Origin: Pseudooctadecabacter jejudonensis
GTDB taxonomy: Bacteria > Pseudomonadota > Alphaproteobacteria > Rhodobacterales > Rhodobacteraceae
Length of the DNA: 64,000 bases
NCBI RefSeq assembly: GCF_900172275.1
Contig: NZ_FWFT01000002.1
Location: forward strand, 310,001 to 374,000
Direction of reading: 5' to 3'
A program made the position numbers and the translations under genes. Numbering within the stretch: position 1 is the stretch's first letter; the number at the start of each line of letters is the position of its first letter. Below the pieces are notes generated by a model that had not been told where the DNA came from, did not search any database, and worked only from the letters and a program-made list of their open reading frames with translations. Of the stretch, positions 45,801 through 52,190 are shown piece after piece.

Positions 45801-45866
45801 GATGGCTGCTGCCCCAAACCACTTCGCCAAAGTCCGCTTCAAGACATCGCCCTCGCTCACAACCAT
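33807..45866 (-). CDS. Giant exported DUF11-like repeat protein (4019 aa), putative surface adhesin/fibre
   Basis: 4019 residues. N-terminal signal (KRTLAKWFGAAAIVAAMVSA). Residues ~30-235 form a non-repetitive globular domain rich in Asn/Asp/Gly, possibly a binding head. Residues ~240-3790 hold about 30 repeats of ~118 residues, pattern K-(T/S)-A ... G-D-x-I-x-Y-x-F-x-V-T-N-T-G-N-x-T-L ... V-T-Q-x-D-I-D-x-G ... N-x-A. Most repeats have a Cys pair likely to form an internal disulfide. Then comes an SdrD_B-like module (VIGKVFDDVNGNGYQD) and a degenerate OmpA-like tail (TYYTNGESDQTARARLAAVE). Acidic throughout, with no RTX and no LPxTG. ATG at 45866 or TTG at 45842 (better signal peptide, GAGGG upstream) are both possible starts. 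It is coupled to the barrel gene. Function as surface fibre or adhesin is inferred. Confidence 0.85.
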   Translation of the reverse strand: MVVSEGDVLKRTLAKWFGAAAIVAAMVSAPIEAQATPFTTTVPNEGISLPGPYPEAGGVAIVLIGANGQVYYQFSDPAGAFRGFQFRGSPSGFRGNPFTINNPIPLDCGVRTCSDYFGTRIDRMYVRFSAYDGDTQTNGFDEDDIDLIMNGVNVGNWSDIRTEKTDNSGTQSFGFEQGFGNNSFNTGWFFSDDPVLMDNILTTQQTTTQVFDSDPNDNYWDFRRGNSLPSESLRTIAPGYEFEKTADRTTFAAAGEVVTYSFLITNIGSVDINDIRVTDDRIVTPITCAATFLPKTTSSGTTSSTTCTGQYTITQDDFDSQTVTNIAQASGTPEFGSLGAVQDTVTITSSTALAPGIEVLKSADRAAFSTVGEVITYTYVINNTGNTTLTDVVLTDDKIPGNICTIASLVPQAPNDTTTCTATYTVTQDDIDDFALSGQQLVNVATVASQDPNGANVGDTDDERLDGPAAAPALTITKTAIQGNFDAVNDLLQFEIAIQNTGNVTWPAAPAITDPLITNAGGSVVCPAGTVAPNATIICTGDYRITQPDLNAEEVENIATADITVGGVPITGTADVTVPAVITTGLTIVKRLPAGADTTFDALGDTIDYEYVLTNTGTVDLFNPTITDDKVSVSCPVTTIGAGASITCTSDAPHVVDQDDLDAGFVTNIASASSTTQTGDTVDTDDTSLTVNADQMPALLLDKAADPVPAGSFQNGQVVNYTFTVTNTGNTTLTAPIFIDDDRIGAPFECAPGPIPPAPVTGSQIVCVNTYTLDNDDVAAGFVTNRATASSGATTSNEDTAIVFDLGAPDLDLTKTLTNPAQTFSSLTDTIDYTFTVRNSGTTTITSSQVISINDPKVTSVTCAQPATLIPGGTFTCTGSLDTISQADIDAGQIGNTATASFTDPFGNIVTSPSSTATIPSSVVPAMSLVKTGPADFGAVGSTVTYTFDLTNDSAQTIAMAEVTDVKIPALDCTFTNIAPFSTVSCTGDYEVTQADLDLGTIDNVANASGTAPTGEILSATASETVTADPATQIRALSLDKTANVSSFAAVGDEIRYNFSVTNTGTLTLNDIVVTDPQVGLTCTIPRLAPMITDDTTCIAAHTVTQDDIDAGSFDNVAEANAPGAPTSQSSVSTPGPTRTATFTVEKTANDTTDVQEGQVITYSHVVTNTGNTTLDNITLTDTHTSASGTATLTFAPSNVITTLGPNETATVTTRYTVTQDDIDAGNDLTNTVSATATPQAGLTPPTATDDEIVDVEDAVPAISVVKSENDNSGTFGSLPSSELYTFSVTNDGNVTLTGFTLTDDLTGFTCPLPSIPVGGTVNFCADGTTALQDTYDITQADIDRAQLTNTVTVTDGTLTATDDVTLTGPAQVAAITMVKTATSGANFSDLGDEVTYDYVVTNAGNITLRGPITVTDDKTTVTCPITPAAGIPPSGTLTCTATYAVTQQDLNAGFVTNEAEAFVTQTIVPGGPTTVGSGLETETVTATQTPSLDIEKVITPGTPTTFAALTDSLSYDFTITNNGNVTIEAPITVNDDQIGNGLTCATVDLDPGESAQCTHIWTATQPAIDASQITNTASPVATFGGNPVPSDSDSVIAVAIQSPELSIIKTFDLANSGSFAAGQTFTYDFRVTNEGNTTITTQPVVNDSIIDPASLMLLGTFPAGGLLPGQFLDYTGTYAVTLTDVQLGSITNTATASADGITSPPASVVTPDTADPALSIVKEADVTSFSTLGEIITYTYTVTNTSDGAPAPAFANAITVEDDRISGTISCPAGPGGQLLVGQSVECTATYAVTQADLDAGTVVNSAVAETVFGGQDVLSPAAIEEVTGVQEPELSLLKEVIAGNDPAAEGDMITYRMTAENEGNQTLSNVQITDPRIPDLTCTVGGIAAPTIVNLAPGGILICEGSYTVQQSDIDVQDLSNTATTTATNPSGTPVSATDTATQQVEAFDPSLLVVKSLTSGEPGSDYSAEGEEMTFRISVTNNGNITLDDVSVTDSIVAGQCDIGTLAPGDTDTNCEFVYSVTQTDIDNGFIDNIATAEGQPRTPDADEITQTGTLRSIGPAREPGFSLVKEADLDDFAADNVTITYTYTVANTGNVTLFETPVIDDDKIGTVTCPPLTAMGIPPLGFITCTATYDTTQADVDNGGVTNIANVSSTEVPFDPNNPNGAEASETVPSVRTPGVSIEKVANATANVAEGDTITYTYTIRNTGNVTLTDIMLDDQHTSASGTAALSIQPSATVSTLAPNGTATLTADYVVTQADIDAGAALTNTVSLTSTSPDGTSPTATDDASVTPEAEAPAIQANKTVSANTGLEAGDIVTFDITVENIGNVTLDQITLTDRLSRIDGSRITPNPTPSLVSGDGADLSPGEVWTYQIVHTLTQDDVDAGGLSNSATATGTSPFDTDVSDVSNNGAGAGNTSTPFVIPANPSIEATKTVLVENTGVDETVTFEIVLRNTGNVTLTGVAVSDDTLTRADGTELTLTSGPSFAGASSGSPEGTLQVDETARYLATYVLTQPDVDAGGVSNVATGSGTPPTGLPVTDDVDTPATVTIPAEPSITMNKILSAGGPTFDAVDDVLTYQFIVTNTGNITLTDPITISDPLITDAGGTIVCPAPPLAPGAVATCEGSYSIIQTDIDTGQVDNTATASVPGADPVTDSTSTPALQLPALEVVKEAEVIASADFIVGAEVDYTYTVTNTGNLTLTDPITVEDNLIDTVVCPALPAGGLAPQGALVCMATYTVTSTDVQLSSVTNLASASSGAVESPLTSETIPADGVPSLTVEKVIRTVTDASDTPLADGTFSAIGDKLTYEYIITNSGTVSFASDITITDDYFDDPIACYVPDATNPDLIPTETVSCFATYTITQEDLDAETVLNTAFAQTIFGNDPATPVSSAPVTEEVLADTAPALETVKTVNPTRYDAIGDVLTYTITTTNTGNQTLTNIVVTDSLIPDLVCEVATLAPGQDFTCSPTLTITQAEMDSGELVNLAGAQGLTPDGENVTGSLGDATAVGPDTTPGISLVKTANPSPFGPVGSAVTYAFAVTNDGPFTLRNLEVTDPLIPGFSCTIAQLAVGATDNVSCSASYTVTQQNVDDGTIENTATVTGETLFDRPTSATDTITTDGPDAAPSLEVVKTAQVPSTTLGETITYTLRVTNTGNVTLDEPVITDRMTRIGTGRPTFLTTPFELVSGDLDGDDRIDVDEVWIYRATYEILQSDINAGGVSNTVTAVTAGPDGTPAQDVSDEGDASNGDDNPTLVPITADPVLDVTKTVQVAAAAVGEIVTFRIEAANRGNVDILNVEVTDTLTRNDGTDLSDQVSAPVRVAPNASETILAPGEVFAWTVDYEITQDDVDAGGISNVANVFGVGPLGDFVSDSSDNGDDGDGNVVNDPTAIVIAPAPQLDVVKTVTSADPTGAGSVVTFDIVASNLGNVSLSGLTLTDTLTRGDGTPLTPDSISPAAVSGQTIAGGASLTWTVTYTLTQDDVDNGSISNTASVTGTTPTGLPVTDVSDNGDDTDGNVINDATGVVIPQDPALIVNKVASVPERIVDTTIETVFTITVENAGNVTHRDLSVLDDMTAFVAPATLLSVSTPVVTGLAEGGANSGYNGTTVTQTLASGSTLNVGDTATIAITVRYDIAAGSPAGQNTAVVSSDFTAADLTASTGVAASDADPDILADKAITSAGPYQAGSVIDYEITFTNRNSTPEADLTLVDLLPAGLTYVPDSATFNGASTPAPDRTGRRLEWNGVTIGGGDTVTITLSALLLDGVGTYTNEVFVLDNQGDQISNAATATFTVSPEAVFDCTDVIGKVFDDVNGNGYQDPPPDARAPISDQTFNDGKFAVTPEVIDQQERGEPGLAGVHLVTVRGDIITTDAYGRFSVPCAELPGPTGANFTLKLDDRSLPTGYRVTSENPRTLRLTAGIMAEMNFGATLANLVDIDLLAAAFVAGSDQPVAGLEQGVDGLISQIESTPSVLRLTYYTNGESDQTARARLAAVEALINDRWRGPYRLRIETTIARVQ
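34480..45155 (-). repeat. Array of about 30 tandem protein-level repeats (DUF11-like) inside the giant gene
   Basis: Each unit is about 350 bases. Units are diverged at DNA level but align clearly as protein through VTNTGN, VTQxDID and NxAxA. Two sorts alternate: Cys-paired units, mostly in the N-terminal two-thirds, and Cys-less units with a T-R-x-D-G-T segment, concentrated at the C-terminal end. The unit near residue 1200 and the one near residue 2280 share a THTSASGTA/QHTSASGTA segment. Confidence 0.85.
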
Positions 45867-46001
45867 TCTTAGGTGTATTTATCCGACAGTTCTATCGTCG
45901 GTTGCGGCTAGGATAGCGGCTTAAATCAGCGTCTCAATTATTACCTATGGGGAAAATCCGCGTAACTTTGCCAACTCGGCCTGAGGTGCGCCCTATTTGC
46001 A

Positions 46002-46964
46002 TCACTTAAGGTCGGGGTGGCGCCCGATGAGACGCATAAACGGTCCTGCCCGCAGATAAGTCCCGGTCTCGTGCCGTGACCGTGTGCGGAGAACAGGCGT
46101 CGTAGACGACGCATCCGAGCGGCTTTCGCGCAAAACGATGTAAAGGCCCGAGGCGATGATGACACTTGCCCCGATCAACGTCATTGTGTCGATGGTTTCA
46201 TTGAAAAACAGCGCGCCAAACACCGCCGCCCAAATGATTTGGCTGTATTGCATCGGCGCAATGATGGCAGCCTCCCCGATCTGATAGGCGGCGATGATGA
46301 ACCGTCCCGCTGTCCATGCAAAAGCGGAAACCAAAGCGACGAGGCCCAAATGCTCAATCGGCATCGGTTCGTACACAAACGCCAAAGCCGCCCCCATCAG
46401 AACAAAATTCGCGACCAGCGGATACAGCAGTATGACCACGGGGCGTTCATCCGCACCAATGCGGCGCACAATGATGGATGCAAAGGATCCCCCGACTGCC
46501 GCGGCCAGCGCGGCAGCGTGGCCCAACGTCAGTTCGGTCGACCCTGGCCGCAGAACAATCAAAACCCCGCTAAGGCCAACAATCACCGCGATCCAACGGC
46601 GCAACCGCACTTTTTCCCCAAGGATCGGAATGGCAAGAATTGTGATCAACAAAGGCGCCGCAAACAAAATCGCATAGGTTTGCGCCAATGGCAGCACGGT
46701 GAAGGCGTAAAATGCACTTAACGCGGTGACAACGGCGGCAATCGTTCTTAGCGCCATCCACCACGGGTGAACCGGCAACAACGTCCCTGGCTTGGCGTCC
46801 CGCATCAACATGATCGTCGCCAGCGGAAAGCTGAATAAGACCGAAAAGAACACGATCTGAACTGGGGAATACTCCGCCCCCAGCGTTTTCACGAACACGT
46901 CGTGGGTGGCAAATATTCCAAATGACAAAAGCGCCAGAAGCGCTCCTTTTGCGTTGGGGGACAT
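46002..46964 (-). CDS. EamA/DMT family transporter
   Basis: 320 residues with ten predicted spans in two EamA halves. The first half ends with AFYAFTVLPLAQTYAILFAAPLL and the second contains AAYQIGEAAIIAPMQYSQIIWA; both are standard DMT motifs at the end of each half. Likely an exporter of amino acids or related metabolites. The ATG at 46964 has AAGGCGG at eight bases; an in-frame start 24 codons upstream would add a polar, unlikely N-terminus. It is divergent from bciA. Confidence 0.9.
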   Translation of the reverse strand: MSPNAKGALLALLSFGIFATHDVFVKTLGAEYSPVQIVFFSVLFSFPLATIMLMRDAKPGTLLPVHPWWMALRTIAAVVTALSAFYAFTVLPLAQTYAILFAAPLLITILAIPILGEKVRLRRWIAVIVGLSGVLIVLRPGSTELTLGHAAALAAAVGGSFASIIVRRIGADERPVVILLYPLVANFVLMGAALAFVYEPMPIEHLGLVALVSAFAWTAGRFIIAAYQIGEAAIIAPMQYSQIIWAAVFGALFFNETIDTMTLIGASVIIASGLYIVLRESRSDASSTTPVLRTRSRHETGTYLRAGPFMRLIGRHPDLK

Positions 46965-47071
46965 CGGTTTAGCCGCCTTGAGGTTTCGTGTTGCACCTTG
47001 CCTAACATCACCCTTTAGCGGTGACAAACGAAGCAATTGTTAATCCCAAAAGGTCTGCCTAGGGTGGCGGG

Positions 47072-48022
47072 ATGAACACCCCGTCCCAATCTGTTATACT
47101 GTTCGGCGCCACCGGCACGATCGGCCGCGCCACGGCTGCGGCCTTGGTTGAGGCTGGCCATGCTGTGACATGTGTCACGCGTGCGGGATCCGACACAAAT
47201 GGCCTGCCCGCTGGTGTCGCGGTTTTGGACATGAACCTGGATCAGATCGACGTGTCACAGCTGCAGGGGATCGACGCTGTCGTGTCATGCCTCGCGTCGC
47301 GAACGGGCACGCCGCAGGATGCGTGGGCGATTGATCATGATGCCCATCTTAGAATCCTCAAAGCCGCCCAAGCCGCTGGCATCAAACACTTCGTTCTGTT
47401 GTCTGCAATCTGCGTTCAGAAACCGAAACTGGCTTTCCAGAAGGCCAAACTGGCGTTTGAGAGTGCGTTGATCGACAGCGGGTTGACCTATTCCATCGTG
47501 CGGCCCACGGCGTTTTTCAAATCCCTCTCTGGTCAAGTGGACCGTGTTAAAAACGGACGCCCCTTTTTGATGTTCGGGGACGGCGAAAGAACAGCATGCA
47601 AGCCGATCAGCGACCGCGATTTAGGCCGATATGTGACCCTTTGCCTATCCGATCCGGACAAACAGAACGCCGTTTTACCAATCGGCGGACCCGGCCCGGC
47701 CCTGACCCCATTGATGCAAAGCACCCTCTTGGCCGAAGTCCTCGGCCAGCCCGTTCAAACCCGCAAAATGCCCCTGTGGGTCATGGACGGGATCATCGGG
47801 ATGCTTAGGATCGTCGGGGTGTTCAGCCAAAGGGCGCGCGACAAGGCGGAACTTGCCAAAATTGGGCGATACTATGCCGCTGAGTCGATGCTCGTCCTGA
47901 CCAACAACGGCTACGATGCAAGCCGTACACCGGAGTTTGGAACCGACACGCTGGCGGATCACTACCGTGCACTCGTCGCGGGGGACGTGGCCGCCGATCT
48001 TGGCGACCACGCTGTTTTCTAA
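47072..48022 (+). CDS. bciA: Divinyl (proto)chlorophyllide a 8-vinyl-reductase, BciA type
   Basis: 316 residues, NmrA-like atypical short-chain dehydrogenase. The NADPH motif is LFGATGTIGRATAAAL. Family-specific blocks match plant DVR and bacterial BciA closely: FVLLSAICVQKP with FQKAKLAFE, YSIVRPTAFFKSLSGQ, ACKPISDRDLG, VLPIGGPGPALTPL and KIGRYYAAESML. It reduces the C8 vinyl group during bacteriochlorophyll a synthesis using NADPH. No other photosynthesis gene lies in the window; bciA sits apart from the main cluster. Divergent from the EamA gene, convergent with leuB. Confidence 0.92.
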   Translation: MNTPSQSVILFGATGTIGRATAAALVEAGHAVTCVTRAGSDTNGLPAGVAVLDMNLDQIDVSQLQGIDAVVSCLASRTGTPQDAWAIDHDAHLRILKAAQAAGIKHFVLLSAICVQKPKLAFQKAKLAFESALIDSGLTYSIVRPTAFFKSLSGQVDRVKNGRPFLMFGDGERTACKPISDRDLGRYVTLCLSDPDKQNAVLPIGGPGPALTPLMQSTLLAEVLGQPVQTRKMPLWVMDGIIGMLRIVGVFSQRARDKAELAKIGRYYAAESMLVLTNNGYDASRTPEFGTDTLADHYRALVAGDVAADLGDHAVF

Positions 48023-48025
48023 GCC

Positions 48026-49129
48026 TTACAGGCTTGCGTCGAGGGCCGCGAGGATCGCGTCACCCATGCCAGAGGTGCTGACGGGGGTGGTGTCTTCGTC
48101 ACCCAACAAATCACCAGTGCGGACACCATCAGCCAGAACCTTTTCAATGGCAGCTTCCAGACGCGTCGCCTCATCGCCTTGATCAAAGGAATACCGCAGC
48201 GCCATCGCAAAGCTCAGGATACAGGCAATCGGGTTTGCCTTGCCCTGCCCCATGATGTCGGGCGCGGACCCGTGCACGGGTTCGTACATCGCTTTGGGGC
48301 GACCATTGGCCATCGGCGCACCCAGCGACGCGGACGGCAGCATGCCCAAAGACCCCGTCAACATGGCCGCACAATCGGACAGGATGTCGCCAAACAGGTT
48401 GTCGGTGTAGATCACGTCAAACTGCTTGGGTGCGCGGACCAGCTGCATGGCGCCGTTGTCAGCATACATGTGGGACAGCTCAACTTCGGGGTAATCCTTG
48501 TGCACCTCGGTCACGACATCGCGCCACAGGATGCCGGATTCCATGACGTTGGCTTTTTCCATGGAACAGAGCTTTTTGTTCCGGCGCATCGCCATCTCAA
48601 AGGCCGCCCGGGCACCGCGTTCAATCTCGGCCTCGGTGTAGCGCTGGGTGTTCACACCGACGCGCATGTTGTCTTCCATATGGATCCCGCGGGGTTCACC
48701 GAAATAGACGCCGGACGTCAGTTCGCGCACGATCATGATGTCGAGGCCCGCAACAATGTCCTTTTTCAAAGACGAGAAATCGGCCAGCGCGTCAAAGCAC
48801 TGTGCCGGACGCAAGTTGGCGAACAAATCCATTTCCTTGCGCAGACGCAGCAGGCCGCGTTCGGGCTTCACGCTGAAATCGAGATCGTCGTATTTGGGGC
48901 CACCCACGGCGCCCAGCAGAACGGCATCGACCTCTTGGGCTTTGGCCATTGTATCGTCGTGCAGCGGGGTGCCGTGTTTGTCGTAGGCCGCGCCCCCAAC
49001 CAGGTCTTCGGACACGTCAAATACCAGGTCACGTTTGGCACCGAACCAATCGATGATACGGCGCACTTCAACCATGACTTCGGCACCGATGCCATCACCT
49101 GGCAGGATCAAAAGGGAGGGGTTCGACAT
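48026..49129 (-). CDS. leuB: 3-isopropylmalate dehydrogenase
   Basis: Oxidative decarboxylation of 3-isopropylmalate with NAD+, third step of leucine synthesis. 367 residues. Signature blocks are [12 protein letters not shown] at the N-terminus, the substrate-binding [14 protein letters not shown], the metal-binding [17 protein letters not shown], and the nucleotide region [25 protein letters not shown] precedes the ATG. The other leucine genes, leuC and leuD, are upstream on the same strand, with two unrelated genes in between. Confidence 0.97.
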   Translation of the reverse strand: MSNPSLLILPGDGIGAEVMVEVRRIIDWFGAKRDLVFDVSEDLVGGAAYDKHGTPLHDDTMAKAQEVDAVLLGAVGGPKYDDLDFSVKPERGLLRLRKEMDLFANLRPAQCFDALADFSSLKKDIVAGLDIMIVRELTSGVYFGEPRGIHMEDNMRVGVNTQRYTEAEIERGARAAFEMAMRRNKKLCSMEKANVMESGILWRDVVTEVHKDYPEVELSHMYADNGAMQLVRAPKQFDVIYTDNLFGDILSDCAAMLTGSLGMLPSASLGAPMANGRPKAMYEPVHGSAPDIMGQGKANPIACILSFAMALRYSFDQGDEATRLEAAIEKVLADGVRTGDLLGDEDTTPVSTSGMGDAILAALDASL

Positions 49130-49204
49130 GACGTTTTCCTTGGCTAAATCGCGTTGCCAAAGCGCCTAGCCCTTTGGGGGGCGAGGGTCAAGTTTCGCCA
49201 TGAA

Positions 49205-50266
49205 TTATTGGGGCAAAGCGATGTCGACCCAGACGAGACGGTGGGAGCCCGCGGCTATGACCATTGCGGCCATCGGTGCGTCTGGGGCAGGCCAGAACAC
49301 CCCCGCGTCCACGACGGCAAGGTCACGGCTGGGCAAGACGTAGGACACGCGCAGATTGCCCGGGACGTCCCCCCTCCAATCCGCAGTATCCTGTGCGGCT
49401 GGCCCAAGGTGGGTCGCATCGGCAGCTTGGGCAGCACCGCGGCTGACAGGGCGCGGATCTTGGAGGGATCGATGGTGCAGCAGGTCGTGGATCACCTGCT
49501 GCGATCCCTCCCCATCGAAAGGATCGGCGTTGGCATTGCCAATAACGATCGGGTTGGCGGGGGTTGGGCCAAAATGACCGTTCAGCACGGCCGTCCACAG
49601 GCGAAGCTCGGCCGCGTTGCGCAACCCGTTGAAATCCTCAGGCCCGTCGAAAACGGGCGGGGTCGCGTCGAAGGCCAAAAGGGTGATCCGCCCTTTGCCC
49701 ACGTCTATCGGAACCGACCAGTGCGCGGTGGAGGATGCGGGCAGCGTCTCAAACACATCTGGCGTGGGGAAAAGAGTACCATTCACCATGGGCAAGGCAG
49801 CGTCAGGGATGTCGCGCCATAAGGTGGCGGAGTAGTCCTGCACCGCATCCTGTTGGATTGGGTAATGGGAGAGAATGGCAAGGCCACCGTCGCCCAAGAA
49901 CCGGCCATATCCAACAGCGTCGCGTGCGTCGCCAGTAAATCCGTCACCGTCAAGATCCAAACCCGTTTGGTGCCCTGCGTTGGGCACTGCGCTGAACTGG
50001 TGGGCATAGGGTTGATCCAACTGCGCCGCGAATGCTGAGAGAGCGGCCCCCGATCCGTCAAAATCGAAATCCGTCAGCACCAGAATATCCGGTGCCACCT
50101 GATTGATCACCGCAGTGATAGCGTCAATTTGGGGGTCGTCCCCTTTGCCGATATCGCGCAACAAAAGGGCGGGGCCTTCGCGGCTGAGGGGGGCGGCAAA
50201 GGTGGCGATCCGAAGAGTGTCAGCACCAGCAAATCCAGGCCAAAGCAGGCACAGGAGGACGGTCAG
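49205..50266 (-). CDS. Endonuclease/exonuclease/phosphatase family protein, unusual start
   Basis: About 354 residues. A hydrophobic leader (TVLLCLLWPGFAGA) precedes a DNase I-like phosphatase fold: LRIATFAAPLSREGPALLLRDI, VAPDILVLTDFDFD, the Asp-rich GLDLDGDGFTGDARDAVGYGRF, and VIGNANADPFDGEG. The classical GDFN motif is altered to GNAN and the final catalytic His region is weak, so activity is uncertain. No ATG, GTG or TTG lies between 50389 (deep inside the preceding gene) and the leader. A CTG at 50266 overlapping the upstream stop (CTGA) would give a clean signal peptide; an ATG at 50389 is the alternative. Confidence 0.75.
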   Translation of the reverse strand: MTVLLCLLWPGFAGADTLRIATFAAPLSREGPALLLRDIGKGDDPQIDAITAVINQVAPDILVLTDFDFDGSGAALSAFAAQLDQPYAHQFSAVPNAGHQTGLDLDGDGFTGDARDAVGYGRFLGDGGLAILSHYPIQQDAVQDYSATLWRDIPDAALPMVNGTLFPTPDVFETLPASSTAHWSVPIDVGKGRITLLAFDATPPVFDGPEDFNGLRNAAELRLWTAVLNGHFGPTPANPIVIGNANADPFDGEGSQQVIHDLLHHRSLQDPRPVSRGAAQAADATHLGPAAQDTADWRGDVPGNLRVSYVLPSRDLAVVDAGVFWPAPDAPMAAMVIAAGSHRLVWVDIALPQ

Positions 50267-51102
50267 GCCGGCAGCCCGTCGTCCTCTTTTGCGTTCAGGT
50301 ACGCGCGTTCCCGCTGATTGGAAATCATCTGCGCCACGCGGAGCATCGCAATCCCGCGCATAATCAGGCTGGAAGGGATGAAGGCCCATGCGGTCATCGT
50401 CCAAATCAACGTGTGTGTGTCCTGCAGTTGGATGGGGTTGAACACATCCGACGCAAGTTTCACCAATGCTGGGATCAAGAAGGGCAGCAAGAACCCTAAT
50501 ATAAGGTTAACCTGCCCGTCGCGTTCGAGCCGATGCACAACGTCCCCGCCTGCGGTGGGGTCAAACGTGGGCAGGTTCGTCCAGACGTTGAAACCACCGC
50601 GTTGGTTTGGCCAATTCTTAAGGCGCAGGGCGACCACGAACACGGCGAGGGACAACAGGGACACCAAATAGCTGAGCCCGGCGGCAATTCGCACATCATT
50701 GATCAATGTAACGTCAGCCTCGGGTGGGAGCATAAGCACAACCAGACGGACCGGCGAATAAGGAAAATCCATCGCGTCGGCCAGTGAGCCGCCAATGATC
50801 TGGAACAACGCCGTCAGTGTCGTCGGGTCGGTCGCGCCTTTGGCGATGACAGTCAACGCGACAACCGTAGCCGCAAGGCCGCCAAAGCGGATGCGGTTGA
50901 ACGGCGGCGCATCGCGGAATTCGATCAGGCTGGGGGACGAGGAATTGTATTCAACAAAGGTAAACACACCCGCCACGATGCAGACCAGCGCCACAATCTG
51001 CGCTGTGTCCACAGATGTGTGCGCCAACACCAAAGCCGGCATCGCGATCATCAAAATCACCATGGCCGCCCGAAGGACGGCGCCAGAAAGACGCGAAATC
51101 AC
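50263..51102 (-). CDS. Multi-pass membrane protein of unknown function
   Basis: 279 residues with about six predicted spans. Blocks such as VILMIAMPALVLAHTSVDTAQIVALV and YSPVRLVVLMLPPEADVTLINDVRIAAGLSYLVSLL are distinctive, but I do not recognise a family. A C-terminal soluble tail of about 40 residues is charged. I chose the GTG at 51102 (AAGGA eight bases upstream); ATGs at 51192 and 51201 would add about 30 Arg/Gln-rich residues with codon use unlike the rest of the gene. It overlaps the downstream nuclease-like gene. Confidence 0.65.
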   Translation of the reverse strand: MISRLSGAVLRAAMVILMIAMPALVLAHTSVDTAQIVALVCIVAGVFTFVEYNSSSPSLIEFRDAPPFNRIRFGGLAATVVALTVIAKGATDPTTLTALFQIIGGSLADAMDFPYSPVRLVVLMLPPEADVTLINDVRIAAGLSYLVSLLSLAVFVVALRLKNWPNQRGGFNVWTNLPTFDPTAGGDVVHRLERDGQVNLILGFLLPFLIPALVKLASDVFNPIQLQDTHTLIWTMTAWAFIPSSLIMRGIAMLRVAQMISNQRERAYLNAKEDDGLPA

Positions 51103-51466
51103 TGCCTTTTTTCCTTCATCTCGGTCGGATGCGATACGATGCCGCGCCCTTGTCCCGGTCTGATCCTGCCTGTTGTCGGCAGGTTGCCTCATAGTTGCCA
51201 TAAATTTGCCTACATTCCATTAACGTCGCAAGTGACCTTAATCATGTGCCGCAAAATGAAGGCTGATTTGCGGCAATACTGGTGCGAGATTGCAACCATT
51301 CCGTAGCATTGAAACGGTGGTCACAATATCTAGGGGTTTCAAGCGATTGCGGCACTAATTCAGATTTACGAACCGTTAGGGCCTGCGGCAAAATTAAGGG
51401 GCACCCGAGGGCGCCCCTAATGGCAAATCTGCCAAATTCTGGTCAGATAAGGTTAAACCGGCACGA
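51103..51466. other. 364-base intergenic region between leuD and the membrane protein gene
   Basis: Holds the leuD terminator hairpin (51397-51418) and presumably the promoter of the membrane protein gene. I see no coding region with a plausible start and no RNA gene. A pair of TTAA tetramers at 51220 and 51238 has the wrong spacing for a CtrA site. Confidence 0.5.
51397..51418 (-). terminator. Terminator after leuD
   Basis: Arms AGGGGCGCCC / GGGTGCCCCT on the minus strand (one A-C mismatch) with a tight centre, followed on that strand by TTAATTTTG. It lies about 50 bases after the leuD stop. Confidence 0.6.
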
Positions 51467-52072
51467 TCAAACCCAAGGGCGTTGCGCCGAAACTTGGCCC
51501 TCAAACGCATCAATGGCCGCAGATTTTTCCATCGTCAGGCCGATGTCATCCAAGCCATTCATAAGGCAATGCTTCTTGAAGGGGTCCAGATCAAACGTGA
51601 AGGTTTCACCATCAGAAGACGTCACAGTCTGCGCCTCCAGATCCACCTCAATCCGTGCGTTTGCGCCTTTTTCTGCGTCCTTCATCAGCACATCGCGCTG
51701 ATCTTCGGGCAGAACGATGGGCAGAATGCCGTTCTTGAAACAGTTATTGTAAAAGATGTCCGCGAAGGATGTGGAGATCACGCAGCGGATGCCGAAATCA
51801 GCGATTGCCCAAGGCGCATGTTCGCGGGAAGAGCCACAGCCGAAGTTGTCACCAGCGACGAGAATCGACGCCTCACGGTAAGCAGGCTGGTTCAGCACAA
51901 AATCAGGCAGTTCATTGCCCTGACGGTCATACCGCATTTCGTCAAAGAGGTTCACACCAAGGCCGGAACGTTTGATGGTTTTCAAAAACACCTTGGGGAT
52001 GATCATATCGGTGTCGATGTTCACGAGCGGCATAGGCGCCGCGATGCCAGAGAGTTTGTCGAATTTTTGCAT
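51467..52072 (-). CDS. leuD: 3-isopropylmalate dehydratase small subunit
   Basis: Small (swivelling) subunit of isopropylmalate isomerase, acting with LeuC to convert 2- to 3-isopropylmalate. 201 residues. The N-terminal [16 protein letters not shown] and the active-site [14 protein letters not shown] are diagnostic. Length is typical. A 118-base gap separates it from the Tat protein gene upstream; that gap holds 11-base tandem repeats (52151-52190) and two GTTAAC palindromes 22 bases apart (52091 and 52113). Confidence 0.96.
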   Translation of the reverse strand: MQKFDKLSGIAAPMPLVNIDTDMIIPKVFLKTIKRSGLGVNLFDEMRYDRQGNELPDFVLNQPAYREASILVAGDNFGCGSSREHAPWAIADFGIRCVISTSFADIFYNNCFKNGILPIVLPEDQRDVLMKDAEKGANARIEVDLEAQTVTSSDGETFTFDLDPFKKHCLMNGLDDIGLTMEKSAAIDAFEGQVSAQRPWV

Positions 52073-52150
52073 GTCATTTCCTCGTCGTGTGTTAACGGCG
52101 CTTTGTCGTCTCGTTAACGAAGGTAAAAGGGTAAGGCGCGATTTGGCGCG

Positions 52151-52190
52151 GTATGGTTTCCGTATGGTTTTGGTATGGCTTCCGTATGGC
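52151..52190. repeat. 11-base tandem repeat, about 3.6 copies
   Basis: GTATGGTTTCC, GTATGGTTTTG, GTATGGCTTCC and a partial GTATGGC. The period of about one helical turn places the repeats on the same DNA face. It lies between leuD and the upstream gene and ends in the stop codon of the latter. Confidence 0.75.

Noticed and set aside
51220-51241. Pair of TTAA tetramers as a CtrA binding site
   Set aside because: The spacing is 14 bases; the CtrA consensus needs seven.
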